NCBI RefSeq assembly: GCF_049701175.1
Contig: NZ_JBNATW010000014.1
Span: 1 to 52,431, forward strand
Reading direction: 5' to 3'
Length of the DNA stretch: 52,431 bases
Origin: Thermovenabulum sp049701175
GTDB taxonomy: Bacteria; Bacillota; Thermosediminibacteria; Thermosediminibacterales; Thermosediminibacteraceae
Shown here: piece by piece, positions 35,445-44,674 of the stretch
How positions within the stretch are numbered: position 1 is the first letter of the stretch
Layout: each line of letters starts with the position of its first letter
Notes under the pieces: model-generated
Seen by the model: only the letters and a program-made list of their open reading frames with translations
Databases searched by the model: none
Told to the model about the DNA's origin: nothing
Made by a program: the position numbers and the translations under genes

Positions 35445-35786
35445 TTGGACTGCATTTTTTGTAAAATAATTAACAAAGAAATACCCAGCAGCATAGTTTA
35501 CGAAGATGAGAAGGTAATTGCCTTTAAGGATATAAATCCTCAAGCACCTATCCATCTCCTGATTGTACCCAAGAAACATATACCTTCCTTGTTAGAAATT
35601 GAGGAAAAAGATAGTTACCTTTTAACTGAAATAATAAAGATAATAAAGGAGCTGGCAAAAGCTAATAATATTGACGATAAAGGTTTTAGAGTTGTAGTAA
35701 ATACCGGAGATGAGGGTGGACAAACCGTACACCATCTTCATTTTCACTTGCTGGGTGGCAGATTCATGACATGGCCTCCAGGATAA
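35445..35786 (+). CDS. HIT-family nucleotide hydrolase/transferase
   Basis: 113 aa histidine triad protein, HinT type. It opens with DCIFCKIINKEIPS and ends with the triad VHHLHFHLLGG that holds the catalytic histidines. These enzymes cleave adenosine 5'-phosphoramidate type substrates. TTG 35445 lies 7-8 bases after AAAGGAGGT; an in-frame GTG 35436 lies in that site. It is followed by rpsU and yqeY, a common order. Confidence 0.92.
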   Translation: MDCIFCKIINKEIPSSIVYEDEKVIAFKDINPQAPIHLLIVPKKHIPSLLEIEEKDSYLLTEIIKIIKELAKANNIDDKGFRVVVNTGDEGGQTVHHLHFHLLGGRFMTWPPG

Positions 35787-35833
35787 TAAAGGGCCTTTGA
35801 TTTTTTTACGCTAAGCGGAGGGAGGGAAGTTCA

Positions 35834-36010
35834 ATGACGGAAGTGCGCATAGGTGAAAATGAATCGCTGGACAGTGCATTGAAGCGTTTCAAGCGCGAAT
35901 GCCAGAAAGCAGGTGTTCTCTCCGAATTAAGAAAAAGAGAACACTATGAAAAGCCCAGCGTAAGAAGAAAGAAAAAATCTGAAGCAGCACGTCGCAGAAA
36001 ATTTAAGTAG
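35834..36010 (+). CDS. rpsU: Ribosomal protein bS21
   Basis: 58 aa, very basic. It begins TEVRIGENESLDSALKRFKR and has the family segment CQKAGVLSELRKREHYEKPS, then KKKSEAARRRKFK. The ATG follows a GGAGGGAGGG site. bS21 sits near the 3' end of 16S rRNA and helps initiation, which makes it interesting in a window with several non-standard start codons. It stands just upstream of yqeY, as in most Firmicutes. Confidence 0.96.
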   Translation: MTEVRIGENESLDSALKRFKRECQKAGVLSELRKREHYEKPSVRRKKKSEAARRRKFK

Positions 36011-36032
36011 TTTTATTGAGGAGGTATAAAAT

Positions 36033-36476
36033 TTGTCAATAAAGGATGTATTAAATGAAGATATGAAAAGGGCTTTAAAGCAAGGCGAAAAAGAAAAACT
36101 TTCAGTGATAAGAATGGCAAGAGCTGCAATAATAAATGAAGAAAAAAACAGGATGCATGAACTGGATGATAATGAAGTAATAGAAGTATTATCAAGAGAA
36201 GTTAAAAAATTAAAGGAAAATAAAGAAGAATATGAGCGCCTTAATAGGCCCGATGCAGCAGCTCAACTGGAAAGGGAAATAGAAATTCTTTTAAGTTACC
36301 TCCCTCAGCAATTAACCGAAGAAGAAATAGAGGAAATAGCCCGTCAAATAATTTATGAGATAGGCGCAAACAGTATAAAAGATATGGGAAAAGTTATGAA
36401 CGCCATCATGCCAAAGGTAAAAGGAAGAGCAGATGGTAGGGTAGTAAATCAAATAGTTAAAAAATTGCTTGAGTAA
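36033..36476 (+). CDS. yqeY: GatB/YqeY domain protein
   Basis: 147 aa. It resembles the C-terminal tRNA-binding tail domain of amidotransferase subunit GatB, found alone. Conserved parts are SVIRMARAAIINEEK, EEYERLNRPDAAAQLERE and LSYLPQQLTEEEI, then MGKVM. The TTG start is preceded by GAGGAGGT. The function is unproven; tRNA-dependent amidation is a suggestion from the domain. Confidence 0.93.
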   Translation: MSIKDVLNEDMKRALKQGEKEKLSVIRMARAAIINEEKNRMHELDDNEVIEVLSREVKKLKENKEEYERLNRPDAAAQLEREIEILLSYLPQQLTEEEIEEIARQIIYEIGANSIKDMGKVMNAIMPKVKGRADGRVVNQIVKKLLE

Positions 36477-36491
36477 ATTTTAAAAAAGTAT

Positions 36492-36526
36492 AAAACCCTG
36501 CAGTTAAACAAACTGTGGGGTTTTTT
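36492..36526 (+). terminator. Terminator after yqeY
   Basis: AAAACCCTGCAGTT pairs with AACTGTGGGGTTTT (two wobble positions) around AAACA, followed by further T. Confidence 0.85.
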
Positions 36527-36623
36527 AATTTTATTATTTATTTTTTCTTGTAATTTTCTGTTTAAACAAAGAATAAATTTAGAAAAGAGGAGGGCTTAAA
36601 AAATTAGAAAAGAAGGGAATATC

Positions 36624-36896
36624 ATGAATTATAACGATTTTAAGGATAAATTAGCGGAAAAATTGGATTTGCCCAAAGAGGTGTTGATAAATCTTCCCCT
36701 TATTACCTTAACAGGGGATTTAGCATTGAGCGTAGAAAATTTTAAAGGGATTATCAGATATGAAGTAGATTCAATAGTTTTAAACAGCAGTATAGGAGAA
36801 ATAGAGATTCTGGGTGAAAACCTTTTTATTAAATATTTGGTTTCGGATGAAGTAAGGGTTGAAGGAAAGGTTAAAAAAATAATTTTTAAAGATTGA
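36624..36896 (+). CDS. yqfC: Sporulation protein YqfC
   Basis: 90 aa YabP/YqfC-family protein: LPKEVLINLPLITLTGDLA and LSVENFKGIIRYE are the conserved parts, ending in VRVEGKVKKI. In Bacillus it is made in the mother cell under sigma-E and is linked with YqfD. The same order is kept here. No clear sigma-E promoter was recognised in the AT-rich 100 bases upstream. Confidence 0.9.
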   Translation: MNYNDFKDKLAEKLDLPKEVLINLPLITLTGDLALSVENFKGIIRYEVDSIVLNSSIGEIEILGENLFIKYLVSDEVRVEGKVKKIIFKD

Positions 36897-36916
36897 AAAA
36901 ATAAGGGGGATACCCG

Positions 36917-38098
36917 GTGTTTTTATTTAGATTGTGGAATTGTTTCGGCGGTTATGTTATTATAAAAATAAAGGGAGAGTATGTAGAAAGGCTTCTAAAT
37001 CAGGCTTCATTAAACAATATTTTACTTTGGGATGTTAAAAAGAAAAATGAACAGGAATTGGAGGCAAAGATAGATGTAAGGGGTTTTTTTGAGCTTGTTA
37101 AACTTTCAAAGAAAGTAAAATGCAGGATAATTGTTGTAAAGAAGGTAGGGTTTTATTTTTCAATCCTTCGTTTAAAAAAAAGAAGTCTTTTTGCGGCAGG
37201 GACTGTTATTTTCATAATATTGTTATACGTTTTATCCTCTTTTATTTGGGCAGTTCAGGTTAATGTAAACGACGATGAATTGAAGCAGAAGATTATTAAA
37301 GATTTACAAGAGTGGGGCATAAAGCCCGGGGTAATCAAATACAATATTGACAAAAAATACGTTATTGATAAAATACTTTTAAACTACAAAAATATTTCAT
37401 GGGTAGAGTTATATGTAAAAGGCACAAGAGTAGTTGTAGAAGTAGTGCCCAAAGAACCACCACCTTTACTGAAAGATACCAAACCCTGCAATATAGTTGC
37501 ATCAAAAGACGGAGTAATTGAAGAGGTCATTACATTGAATGGGGAACCCAAAGTCAAGCGTCAAGATTTTGTCACAAAAGGGGATATTCTTATTTCAGGA
37601 CGAATACCCCTTGGAGAAGGAAAAGGAGAAATATTAGTTCCTGCAGAAGGCATTGTTAAAGCTAAGGTATGGTATCAGCGTTCAGTAAAGGTTCCAATAG
37701 TGAAAATAACAAAGGAATATACAGGTAGGGAAAGAAAAATTTTGAGATTGAAAATAAAAAATAATGAGTTATATATATATTTTAAGGATATAGATTTTAA
37801 TAAATTTGATGAAATTAATTTAAAAAGCATAACGCTTCTGCCAAAGGGTTTGGGAGATGTAAAAGGTGATTTAATAATATATAGAGAATATAAAGACAAA
37901 AAAGAGTTTGTTGGTGTAGAAGGGGCAAAGGAGGAAGCACAGGAACTACTCGAACAGGAAATTAAGGAGTTATCAAAAAATAAGGAAATTGTAAAACATA
38001 ATATGGAATTTTATGTGGATAATGAAGATAATTCTGTAATTGGGATCCTTAACTTAGAACTAATTGAAGACATTGGCCAAAAGGAAATAATTCAATAG
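36917..38098 (+). CDS. yqfD: Sporulation protein YqfD
   Basis: 393 aa. A soluble N-terminal region starts with LWNCFGGYVIIKIKGEYVER. A membrane helix (about residues 92-113) is followed by a long extracytoplasmic domain with AVQVNVNDDELKQKI and VEVVPKEPPP. It belongs to the YqfD family and is co-transcribed with yqfC (20-base gap). GTG start after AAGGGGG. The exact role is unknown; it is expressed in the mother cell in Bacillus. Confidence 0.92.
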   Translation: MFLFRLWNCFGGYVIIKIKGEYVERLLNQASLNNILLWDVKKKNEQELEAKIDVRGFFELVKLSKKVKCRIIVVKKVGFYFSILRLKKRSLFAAGTVIFIILLYVLSSFIWAVQVNVNDDELKQKIIKDLQEWGIKPGVIKYNIDKKYVIDKILLNYKNISWVELYVKGTRVVVEVVPKEPPPLLKDTKPCNIVASKDGVIEEVITLNGEPKVKRQDFVTKGDILISGRIPLGEGKGEILVPAEGIVKAKVWYQRSVKVPIVKITKEYTGRERKILRLKIKNNELYIYFKDIDFNKFDEINLKSITLLPKGLGDVKGDLIIYREYKDKKEFVGVEGAKEEAQELLEQEIKELSKNKEIVKHNMEFYVDNEDNSVIGILNLELIEDIGQKEIIQ

Positions 38099-38153
38099 AT
38101 TTTAATTAAATAAAATTAAAATTAAATTAATTAAATCAGGGAGGAATGTTTTT

Positions 38154-39131
38154 TTGGGTAAAAATTTGGCACAAGCCAGGTTTGTTATTGATAATTTTCA
38201 AAACATGTTGAGTCTTTTCGGAAATAGAGACGAAAATATTAAATACATTGAAAAAGAATTTAACGTAAGGGTTGTCACAAGAGATGGGGAAATAACTATT
38301 TTGGGAGACAAAGATGATGTGAATTCTGCAGAAAAACTACTCTCAAATTTGATAAATATAATAAAAAAAGGAAATTATATAACTTCTGCCGATATTAAAT
38401 ACTTTTCAAGGCTTGCAAAAGAAGGGCAGGAGGAGAAAATAAAAGACCTATTTGATGATGTAATATGCGTAACTCATAGAGGAAAGTATATAAAGCCCAA
38501 GACCTTGGGACAAAAACTTTATGTAAATGCTGTAAAACAGAATGATATTGTTTTTTGTATAGGGCCTGCAGGTACGGGTAAAACTTATCTTGCAATGGCA
38601 TTGGCAATTACTGCTCTTAAAGAAAAGGAAGTAAGCAGGATTATTCTGACAAGACCAGCAGTCGAGGCTGGCGAAAAGCTCGGCTTTTTGCCCGGTGATT
38701 TACAGGAAAAGGTTGACCCGTATCTTAGGCCTTTATATGATGCCCTTTACGATATATTGGGTATTGAAACCTTTCAGAGGTACATGGAAAAAGGCATTAT
38801 AGAAGTGGCACCTTTGGCTTATATGCGTGGTAGGACCCTTGATGACTCTTTTATAATCTTGGATGAAGCTCAAAACACCACAGCAGAACAGATGAAAATG
38901 TTTTTGACCCGATTGGGATTCGGATCCAAGGCAGTTATAACGGGTGATATTACTCAAGTAGACCTTCCAAAGGGTGTAGATTCAGGTCTTGATGTTGTTC
39001 AAAAAATATTGAAAGGTATAGAAGGTATAGAATTTATTTACCTTGATGATAAGGATATAGTAAGGCACGAAGTCGTTCAAAGGATCATTAAGGCTTATGA
39101 AAAATACGAAGGGAGCAAAAAGACTTCATAG
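38154..39131 (+). CDS. phoH: PhoH-like ATPase
   Basis: 325 aa. An N-terminal KH-like region (about 20-75) is followed by the PhoH NTPase domain with Walker A GPAGTGKTYLAMAL, EAGEKLGFLPGDL and Walker B FIILDEAQNTT. PhoH/YbeZ proteins are found with YbeY and are thought to act in rRNA or RNA metabolism; ybeY is two genes downstream. TTG start after GGGAGGAA. Confidence 0.95.
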   Translation: MGKNLAQARFVIDNFQNMLSLFGNRDENIKYIEKEFNVRVVTRDGEITILGDKDDVNSAEKLLSNLINIIKKGNYITSADIKYFSRLAKEGQEEKIKDLFDDVICVTHRGKYIKPKTLGQKLYVNAVKQNDIVFCIGPAGTGKTYLAMALAITALKEKEVSRIILTRPAVEAGEKLGFLPGDLQEKVDPYLRPLYDALYDILGIETFQRYMEKGIIEVAPLAYMRGRTLDDSFIILDEAQNTTAEQMKMFLTRLGFGSKAVITGDITQVDLPKGVDSGLDVVQKILKGIEGIEFIYLDDKDIVRHEVVQRIIKAYEKYEGSKKTS

Positions 39132-39145
39132 GGAGCTGAGAATAA

Positions 39146-41263
39146 GTGTCCTTTGAGGTGAAGCGAGAAAATCGCAGGAGTTTTTTAAAATATAAATTTT
39201 TTAAAGACAAAAAGGTTCAGAGAATTATATTAGGTTTAGTTTTCTTTGTTTCAATAACATCCCTTGTAATTTCTAATGTTCTTCCAAAAAAGTATGATCT
39301 AAAAGTTGGAGATGTATTGCAGGAGGATATTGTAGCAGAAAAAGAAGCCATAGATACCATAGCTACAAAAAAACTGCAGGAGGCTGCGGCTGAAGCCGTG
39401 CCCAAAAAGTACACCTTAGATCAAACGGTTGTAAAAGAGGTAAAGAATCAAATTACTGAAATTTTTGAAACAATAAGGGAAGTACGGTCTAAAGACTACT
39501 TAGATGTGAAAGAAAAGGCCAAAGTTTTAAAAGATAGTTTATCTATTTCTTTATCTAATGAGTCCTATTTAACTTGTGTAAATATGGACTCGGTTCAATT
39601 AAAGGAGTTAGAAACTGTAACAAAGGCTGTTATAGAAACAGTGATGGATAATGGTATCAAGGATGACTCCATAGATAGGGCAAAGGCCTTTGTATTGGAT
39701 GAGTTTAAAAAAATTAATCTTCCGCAAAATATCAAGTCTGTAGGAATAGATATAGCTATTACAGTGATAAAGCCAAATATGGTATTGGACAGAGAAGCCA
39801 CCGAAAAAGGTATAAAAATGGCTATGGAGGCTGTTGAACCCGTAAAAATATCTAAGGGACAAGTTTTAATTGAGAAGGGGAAACCTGTTACTGCTGAACA
39901 GATAGAGCTTTTAAAGGAACTTGGACTTTTGGCACAGGACAACAAGGTTAATATAACAATTATATTGGGAATTTGTTTGTTTATTTTGTTATTGGAATTC
40001 CTTTTGGGATATTATATTTTTTATTATTTCCGCAATTATTTTGAAAACAATATAGATTTGATGTTGATAACGATCGTAATATTTTCTACATTGTTCATAT
40101 CGGTAATTTTTAAGCATATTTCTCCTTTCCTTGTTCCCTTGGCAGCAGGTGGAATGCTTATTACCATTTTATTAAATCCTCAAATAGCCATTGTTGCATT
40201 GTTTATAATGAGCGTACTAACAGGAATAATAATGGGTAATGAATTTACCTATTCAATAATGGGTTTATTTGGAGGTATAATAGGCATATTATTTACCTCC
40301 AGGATTTCCCAGCGCCCAGATTTGACAAAAGCAGGAGGTATAGTAGGGTTTGTAAACAGCCTTGTTATTTTAAGTTTGGGGCTTTTAGATCATTTGCCGT
40401 GGATTGAAATTACAAAGGATATTTTCTGGGGTATGCTAAACGGTATATTATCTTCAATATTGACGGTTGGTACCCTGCCCTTTTTTGAAAATGCTTTTGG
40501 AGTTACCACATCTGTAAGATTGTTGGAACTTTCCAACCCCAATCAACCTTTGCTGAGAAGACTGCTTGTAGAAGCCCCAGGAACATACCACCACTCAATA
40601 ATTGTTGGAAATTTATCGGAAGCTGCTGCCGAATCGGTTGGCGGAGATTCCCTTCTTGCAAGGGTTGGCGCTACTTATCATGATATTGGCAAACTAAAAA
40701 GGCCCTATTTTTTTATTGAAAATCAGTTTGCACAGGAAAATCCTCACGACAAACTCAATCCAACCTTGAGTGCACTGATAATAGTTTCTCATATAAAAGA
40801 CGGTTTGGAAATAGCAAGACAGTACAAATTGCCGCCTGTAATAATGGATTTTATAGCACAGCACCACGGCACATCCCTTATGAGTTATTTTTACAATAAG
40901 GCGCTTAACCAGGAGAAAAATGCAGAAGAAGCAAGCTTTAGATATGATGGGCCCAGACCTCAAACAAAAGAAATAGCAATAGTTATGCTTGCCGATTCGG
41001 TGGAAGCGGCGGTTCGTTCTATGAACAAACCTACACCTGGAAAAATAGAAGGGCTTATTAGGCAGATAATTAAAGAAAAATTAGCTGATGGGCAATTGGA
41101 TGAAAGCAACCTGACATTAAAAGATTTAGACAAAATTGCCAATGCTTTTTCAAAGGTCTTAACAGGCATATTCCACAATCGTATAGAATATCCGGAAAAA
41201 GTAAAGGAATTGGAAAGGAAGGGTAAAAATGTCTACAGTAGTAATAAACAATCTGCAGGATAA
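39146..41263 (+). CDS. pgpH: 7TM-HD family cyclic-di-AMP phosphodiesterase (PgpH type)
   Basis: 705 aa. One N-terminal helix (about 27-44), a large extracellular 7TMR-HDED domain (45-270), seven membrane helices (about 272-455), and a cytoplasmic HD domain with APGTYHHSIIVGNLSE, GATYHDIGKLKRP and IAQHHG metal ligands. PgpH-family enzymes hydrolyse cyclic di-AMP to pApA. The location next to phoH and ybeY is conserved (yqfF in B. subtilis). GTG start. Confidence 0.94.
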   Translation: MSFEVKRENRRSFLKYKFFKDKKVQRIILGLVFFVSITSLVISNVLPKKYDLKVGDVLQEDIVAEKEAIDTIATKKLQEAAAEAVPKKYTLDQTVVKEVKNQITEIFETIREVRSKDYLDVKEKAKVLKDSLSISLSNESYLTCVNMDSVQLKELETVTKAVIETVMDNGIKDDSIDRAKAFVLDEFKKINLPQNIKSVGIDIAITVIKPNMVLDREATEKGIKMAMEAVEPVKISKGQVLIEKGKPVTAEQIELLKELGLLAQDNKVNITIILGICLFILLLEFLLGYYIFYYFRNYFENNIDLMLITIVIFSTLFISVIFKHISPFLVPLAAGGMLITILLNPQIAIVALFIMSVLTGIIMGNEFTYSIMGLFGGIIGILFTSRISQRPDLTKAGGIVGFVNSLVILSLGLLDHLPWIEITKDIFWGMLNGILSSILTVGTLPFFENAFGVTTSVRLLELSNPNQPLLRRLLVEAPGTYHHSIIVGNLSEAAAESVGGDSLLARVGATYHDIGKLKRPYFFIENQFAQENPHDKLNPTLSALIIVSHIKDGLEIARQYKLPPVIMDFIAQHHGTSLMSYFYNKALNQEKNAEEASFRYDGPRPQTKEIAIVMLADSVEAAVRSMNKPTPGKIEGLIRQIIKEKLADGQLDESNLTLKDLDKIANAFSKVLTGIFHNRIEYPEKVKELERKGKNVYSSNKQSAG

Positions 41264-41714
41264 AATTGAAATCGATAAAGATACCGAAGAAATGATAAAA
41301 AAAGTGGTCGAAAAGGCATTAGAAATGCATGGAGAGGATAAGGTAGAAGTAAGTATTGTATTGGTAGATAATGAATACATCCGGGAATTAAACAAGCATT
41401 ACAGAGGCAAGGATGAGCCTACAGACGTACTTTCTTTTGCAATGCGGGAAGGCGAGTGCGATTTTGATGATGAAATTGAAGAAATAGAGGAAGAAGAATT
41501 ATTGGGTGACATTATAATCTCCTGTGAAAAAGCAAAATCTCAGGCAGAAGAATACGGCCATTCTTTTAATAGGGAAATTGGGTATCTTGCTGTTCACGGA
41601 ATACTTCATCTTTTGGGTTATGATCACGAAACAGAGGCAGAAAGGAAGGAAATGAGGCAAAAAGAAGAGGAAGTATTATTAGCCCTTGGTTTAAAAAGAG
41701 AGGATAATTTGTGA
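41229..41714 (+). CDS. ybeY: Endoribonuclease YbeY
   Basis: 161 aa. Metal-dependent RNase in 16S rRNA maturation and ribosome quality control. The zinc motif VHGILHLLGYDHE (HxxxHxxxxxH) is intact, and the family segment KDEPTDVLSF is present. The gene starts 35 bases inside pgpH in another frame, with AGGAAGGG as ribosome binding site, which suggests coupled translation. Confidence 0.96.
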   Translation: MSTVVINNLQDKIEIDKDTEEMIKKVVEKALEMHGEDKVEVSIVLVDNEYIRELNKHYRGKDEPTDVLSFAMREGECDFDDEIEEIEEEELLGDIIISCEKAKSQAEEYGHSFNREIGYLAVHGILHLLGYDHETEAERKEMRQKEEEVLLALGLKREDNL

Positions 41715-42082
41715 TGAAGAAATCAAGGAATTTGTTTGAAAGTTTTCTTTATGCAATCAGCGGATTAATTTATGCTTTTAAAACCCAGAGAAATATCCGC
41801 ATCCATTTTTTTATCGCCATAGTTGTTTTAATTTTTTCGCGTTATTTAAATCTTACAAATTTTGAACTTTTATCAGTGATTTTATCCATTACTTTGGTCA
41901 TTACTGCTGAAATGATAAATACTGCTATTGAAGCAACTATTGACCTTATAACAAGGGATTATCATCCCCTTGCACGTATTGCAAAAAATGTAGCAGCAGG
42001 TGCTGTACTGATTACGGCAATAAATGCCGTAATTGTTGCTTATTTTGTATTTTTTCAAAAAATACAAAAAGTATTGTTTTAA
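41714..42082 (+). CDS. dgkA: DgkA-family kinase (undecaprenol/diacylglycerol kinase)
   Basis: 122 aa with three membrane helices. The catalytic motif EMINTAIEATIDLI and GAVLITAINAV are typical. In Gram-positives this family phosphorylates undecaprenol. Start ATG 41714 or GTG 41711, overlapping the ybeY stop. In B. subtilis the next genes are cdd and era; here a DUF3048 gene follows. Confidence 0.93.
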   Translation: MKKSRNLFESFLYAISGLIYAFKTQRNIRIHFFIAIVVLIFSRYLNLTNFELLSVILSITLVITAEMINTAIEATIDLITRDYHPLARIAKNVAAGAVLITAINAVIVAYFVFFQKIQKVLF

Positions 42083-42113
42083 AAATAAAAAGTTTATTTT
42101 GGGGAGAAAAAAT

Positions 42114-43187
42114 ATGTCTAGCAAAAAAAAGATTATGATATTTTTATTAATACTTTGTTTTATTACAACAATATCAGCATCCTGCAGCAGCCAAATAAGT
42201 TATGATAATAACAGCGCTGAAAAAAGTGAAAAAACAATTGAACCGAAAAAAGATACTGCCCAAAATGACAATACACAAAACGAAACTATATTAAATCCGC
42301 TTACTGGGTTATTGATACCAAAGCAAAACCTATTAAAAAGGCCTTTTGCTTTGGTAGTGGAAAATGAAAAAAAGGCAAGGCCTCAATCGGGTTTGGACAA
42401 AGCAGATGTAGTATTTGAAGTCCTGGCTGAAGGTGGAATAACTCGTTTTCTTGCTATATATATGAATTATGACCCTGATAAAGATTTTGAAGTGGGACCA
42501 ATAAGAAGTGCAAGGCCTTACTTAATTGACTTTGCTAAAAATTATAACGCTATTTTTGTACATTATGGAGGTAGTCCACAGGCTTACAGTTATTTTAAAG
42601 AAGATAAAAAGTTTTCTCATATAGACGGAATTTATGATAATATAACCTTTTATAGGGATAAAGAAAGGTCGGCGCCTCATAATGCATATACTTCTATAAA
42701 AAGACTGCTAACTACGGCAAATAAATCAAATTACTATAAGGATGTGGATATAAAGACCTTTGAATTTTCTGATGAAGAATCTTTTGGAGGGTATAAAACT
42801 GAAACAGCACAGGAAGTAGAAATAGTTTATAATAATAATTACAAAGTTACTTACCGCTATGAAAGTTCCCAAAAAGTATATAAAAGGTATATAAACGACG
42901 ATGTTCACATTGATAGGAATACCCAAAATCCTCTTTTTACAAAAAACCTTTTAATACTTTACATGAATGCCAAGGTTATGGATAAGGAAGGGCGTTTGGA
43001 GATTAATACCTTCGGAACAGGCAATGGATTTTATATTACCGAGGGCGAGTCTTTAAAAATAAAATGGAAAAAGGGAAAGAATAGGAACATAGAATTATTG
43101 ACAGAGGACAATAAAGTTCTCAAATTAAGAAGAGGGAATATATGGATACAAGTTGTCCCACAAAATGCAAAGGTAAAAGTTTTTTGA
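42114..43187 (+). CDS. DUF3048 (YerB-like) putative lipoprotein
   Basis: 357 aa. A signal peptide (MSSKKKIMIFLLILCFITT) ends near ISASCSS, with a cysteine that could be a lipid anchor although the lipobox is imperfect. A low-complexity linker (about 35-60) is followed by the DUF3048 domain (NPLTGLLIPKQNLLKRPFA; RPQSGLDKADVVFEV; VGPIRSARPYLIDFAKNYNA). It is a cell-surface protein of unknown role. ATG 42114 has a GGGGAG site; an in-frame start further upstream overlaps dgkA. It occupies the place where era is found in many relatives. Confidence 0.87.
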   Translation: MSSKKKIMIFLLILCFITTISASCSSQISYDNNSAEKSEKTIEPKKDTAQNDNTQNETILNPLTGLLIPKQNLLKRPFALVVENEKKARPQSGLDKADVVFEVLAEGGITRFLAIYMNYDPDKDFEVGPIRSARPYLIDFAKNYNAIFVHYGGSPQAYSYFKEDKKFSHIDGIYDNITFYRDKERSAPHNAYTSIKRLLTTANKSNYYKDVDIKTFEFSDEESFGGYKTETAQEVEIVYNNNYKVTYRYESSQKVYKRYINDDVHIDRNTQNPLFTKNLLILYMNAKVMDKEGRLEINTFGTGNGFYITEGESLKIKWKKGKNRNIELLTEDNKVLKLRRGNIWIQVVPQNAKVKVF

Positions 43188-43217
43188 TACATTAAGGACT
43201 AAAAAGGAGTAAAAAAT

Positions 43218-43970
43218 ATGGCCCTTTATAAAGCTGAGGGAGTTGTCTTAAACCATCGAGAATTGGGGGAGACAGATAAGATTTTAACCCTTTTTACACT
43301 GGAAAAGGGGAAATTGCATGCTGTGGCAAGGGGTGTAAGGAGACCTCGTAATCCTTTAATAGCAGGAACTTTAATTTTTTCCCACAGCAATTTTTTAATA
43401 GTTGAAGGGAAAAATTTGGATATCCTTGTCCAATCGGAGATAATAGATTCCCATTCTAAGCTTAGGTCAGACCTAAAAAGGATGGCATATGGTGCCTACT
43501 TTAGTGAACTCATAAGGATTTCTACTCCGGAAAGGAATAAAAATGAAAAACTCTTCAACTTTTTTTTAAAAATGCTGAATTTTTTAGAGGAATATGAAGA
43601 ACTGGAGATTTTAGCAAGATGCTTTGAAGTAAAATTATTATCAATTCAAGGTTACACACCCCAATTGACCCAATGTGTTACCTGCGGGGCTAACAAATCT
43701 ATGCAATTTTATTTGAGCTCATTGTTCGGTGGACTTATTTGTGAAAACTGTAAGGAAAAGGATAAAAATAGCAAAAAATTGAGTAGAGAATCCATTTCTT
43801 TTCTATTGGCGTTATTATACTCTCCTATTGAAAAAACACAATTTTTGAAAATTGATTATAGTTTTTTAAAAGAAATTGAAGAGGCTTTAACCAGTTTTAT
43901 CGAGGATATTTTTGATAAAAAAATTAGAACTTACAAGTTTTTAGATGCTGTAAGAAACTTAAAAGCATAA
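43218..43970 (+). CDS. recO: DNA repair protein RecO
   Basis: 250 aa. N-terminal OB fold (YKAEGVVLNHRELGETDKIL; GKLHAVARGVRRPR) that helps load RecA with RecF/RecR. The zinc cysteines are CVTCG and CENC. The ATG has a GGAG site. Its location follows the usual dgkA-era-recO order except for the missing era. Confidence 0.95.
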   Translation: MALYKAEGVVLNHRELGETDKILTLFTLEKGKLHAVARGVRRPRNPLIAGTLIFSHSNFLIVEGKNLDILVQSEIIDSHSKLRSDLKRMAYGAYFSELIRISTPERNKNEKLFNFFLKMLNFLEEYEELEILARCFEVKLLSIQGYTPQLTQCVTCGANKSMQFYLSSLFGGLICENCKEKDKNSKKLSRESISFLLALLYSPIEKTQFLKIDYSFLKEIEEALTSFIEDIFDKKIRTYKFLDAVRNLKA

Positions 43971-43981
43971 GGAGGAAAAAT

Positions 43982-44578
43982 ATGGATCCCATATTAAATT
44001 CCTTTAAAGACAAAAAAGGTTTTATAATTATTTCTGTTATCTTTTTTATGTTGGGTGTAATTATAGGGTATTTTGTGTTCAAAGAAAATCCACAGTTTAT
44101 ACTTTCCAATTTAGAAAAATTAATGGGCAACATTATTAATATCGGAAAGCAAATTGCTGGCAAAAAGAAACTTTATGCAATTGGGTTAATATTTCAAAAC
44201 AATGTAAAAGCATTGTTATTGATGATGTTTGGTGGAATATTTTTCGGCATTATACCTCTAATAGGAATGATTTTTAACGGTTTTTTGGTTGGTATCATGA
44301 TGGCTATTGTTTTTTCCCAAGGGAAGTCGTTGGGATTTTTCTTAGCCGCCATGCTACCTCACGGCATATTAGAACTTCCTGCAATTATTTTAGGTGCATC
44401 CTTTGGTTTAAAAACAGGAGTCGACCTTTTATTTCCCAAACGTGATAAAAATAAATTCGAGATTTTAAAAGAAAATTTAAAAAACTCGGTTTTATCTATG
44501 GGTATTTTGGTTCCCATACTTTATATTGCAGCAGTAATTGAAACCCTTATAACGCCTTATCTTGCAAATTTATTTTAA
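43982..44578 (+). CDS. spoIIM: Stage II sporulation protein M-like
   Basis: 198 aa with about five transmembrane helices. It matches the SpoIIM/DUF95 family (FQNNVKALLLMMFGGIFFG; LPHGILELPAIILGASFG). SpoIIM anchors SpoIID/SpoIIP at the engulfing membrane. It is 11 bases downstream of recO, so co-transcribed with a repair gene; whether this copy or another is the sporulation one cannot be told. Confidence 0.85.
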   Translation: MDPILNSFKDKKGFIIISVIFFMLGVIIGYFVFKENPQFILSNLEKLMGNIINIGKQIAGKKKLYAIGLIFQNNVKALLLMMFGGIFFGIIPLIGMIFNGFLVGIMMAIVFSQGKSLGFFLAAMLPHGILELPAIILGASFGLKTGVDLLFPKRDKNKFEILKENLKNSVLSMGILVPILYIAAVIETLITPYLANLF

Positions 44579-44617
44579 ATATATCTAAAAAATTTTAATA
44601 ATGAATTTTAGAAAAAA

Positions 44618-44649
44618 TGTGCTATACTAAAAATTAATAGTACAGCATA
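44618..44649. promoter_or_regulatory. Probable CcpN operator overlapping the ccpN promoter
   Basis: TGTGCTATACT (44618-44628) fits the CcpN consensus TRTGHYATAYW as I recall it. A second site with one mismatch lies inverted at 44639-44649 (dyad TGCTATACT / AGTACAGCA). TATACT also serves as a -10, so binding would block transcription of ccpN-ppsR. Confidence 0.6.
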
Positions 44650-44674
44650 AACATTTAGAAGGGAGTGAAGTTCG

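Noticed and set aside
42033..42113. Extended N-terminus of the DUF3048 protein
   Set aside because: It overlaps dgkA and would bury the signal peptide; ATG 42114 has GGGGAG.
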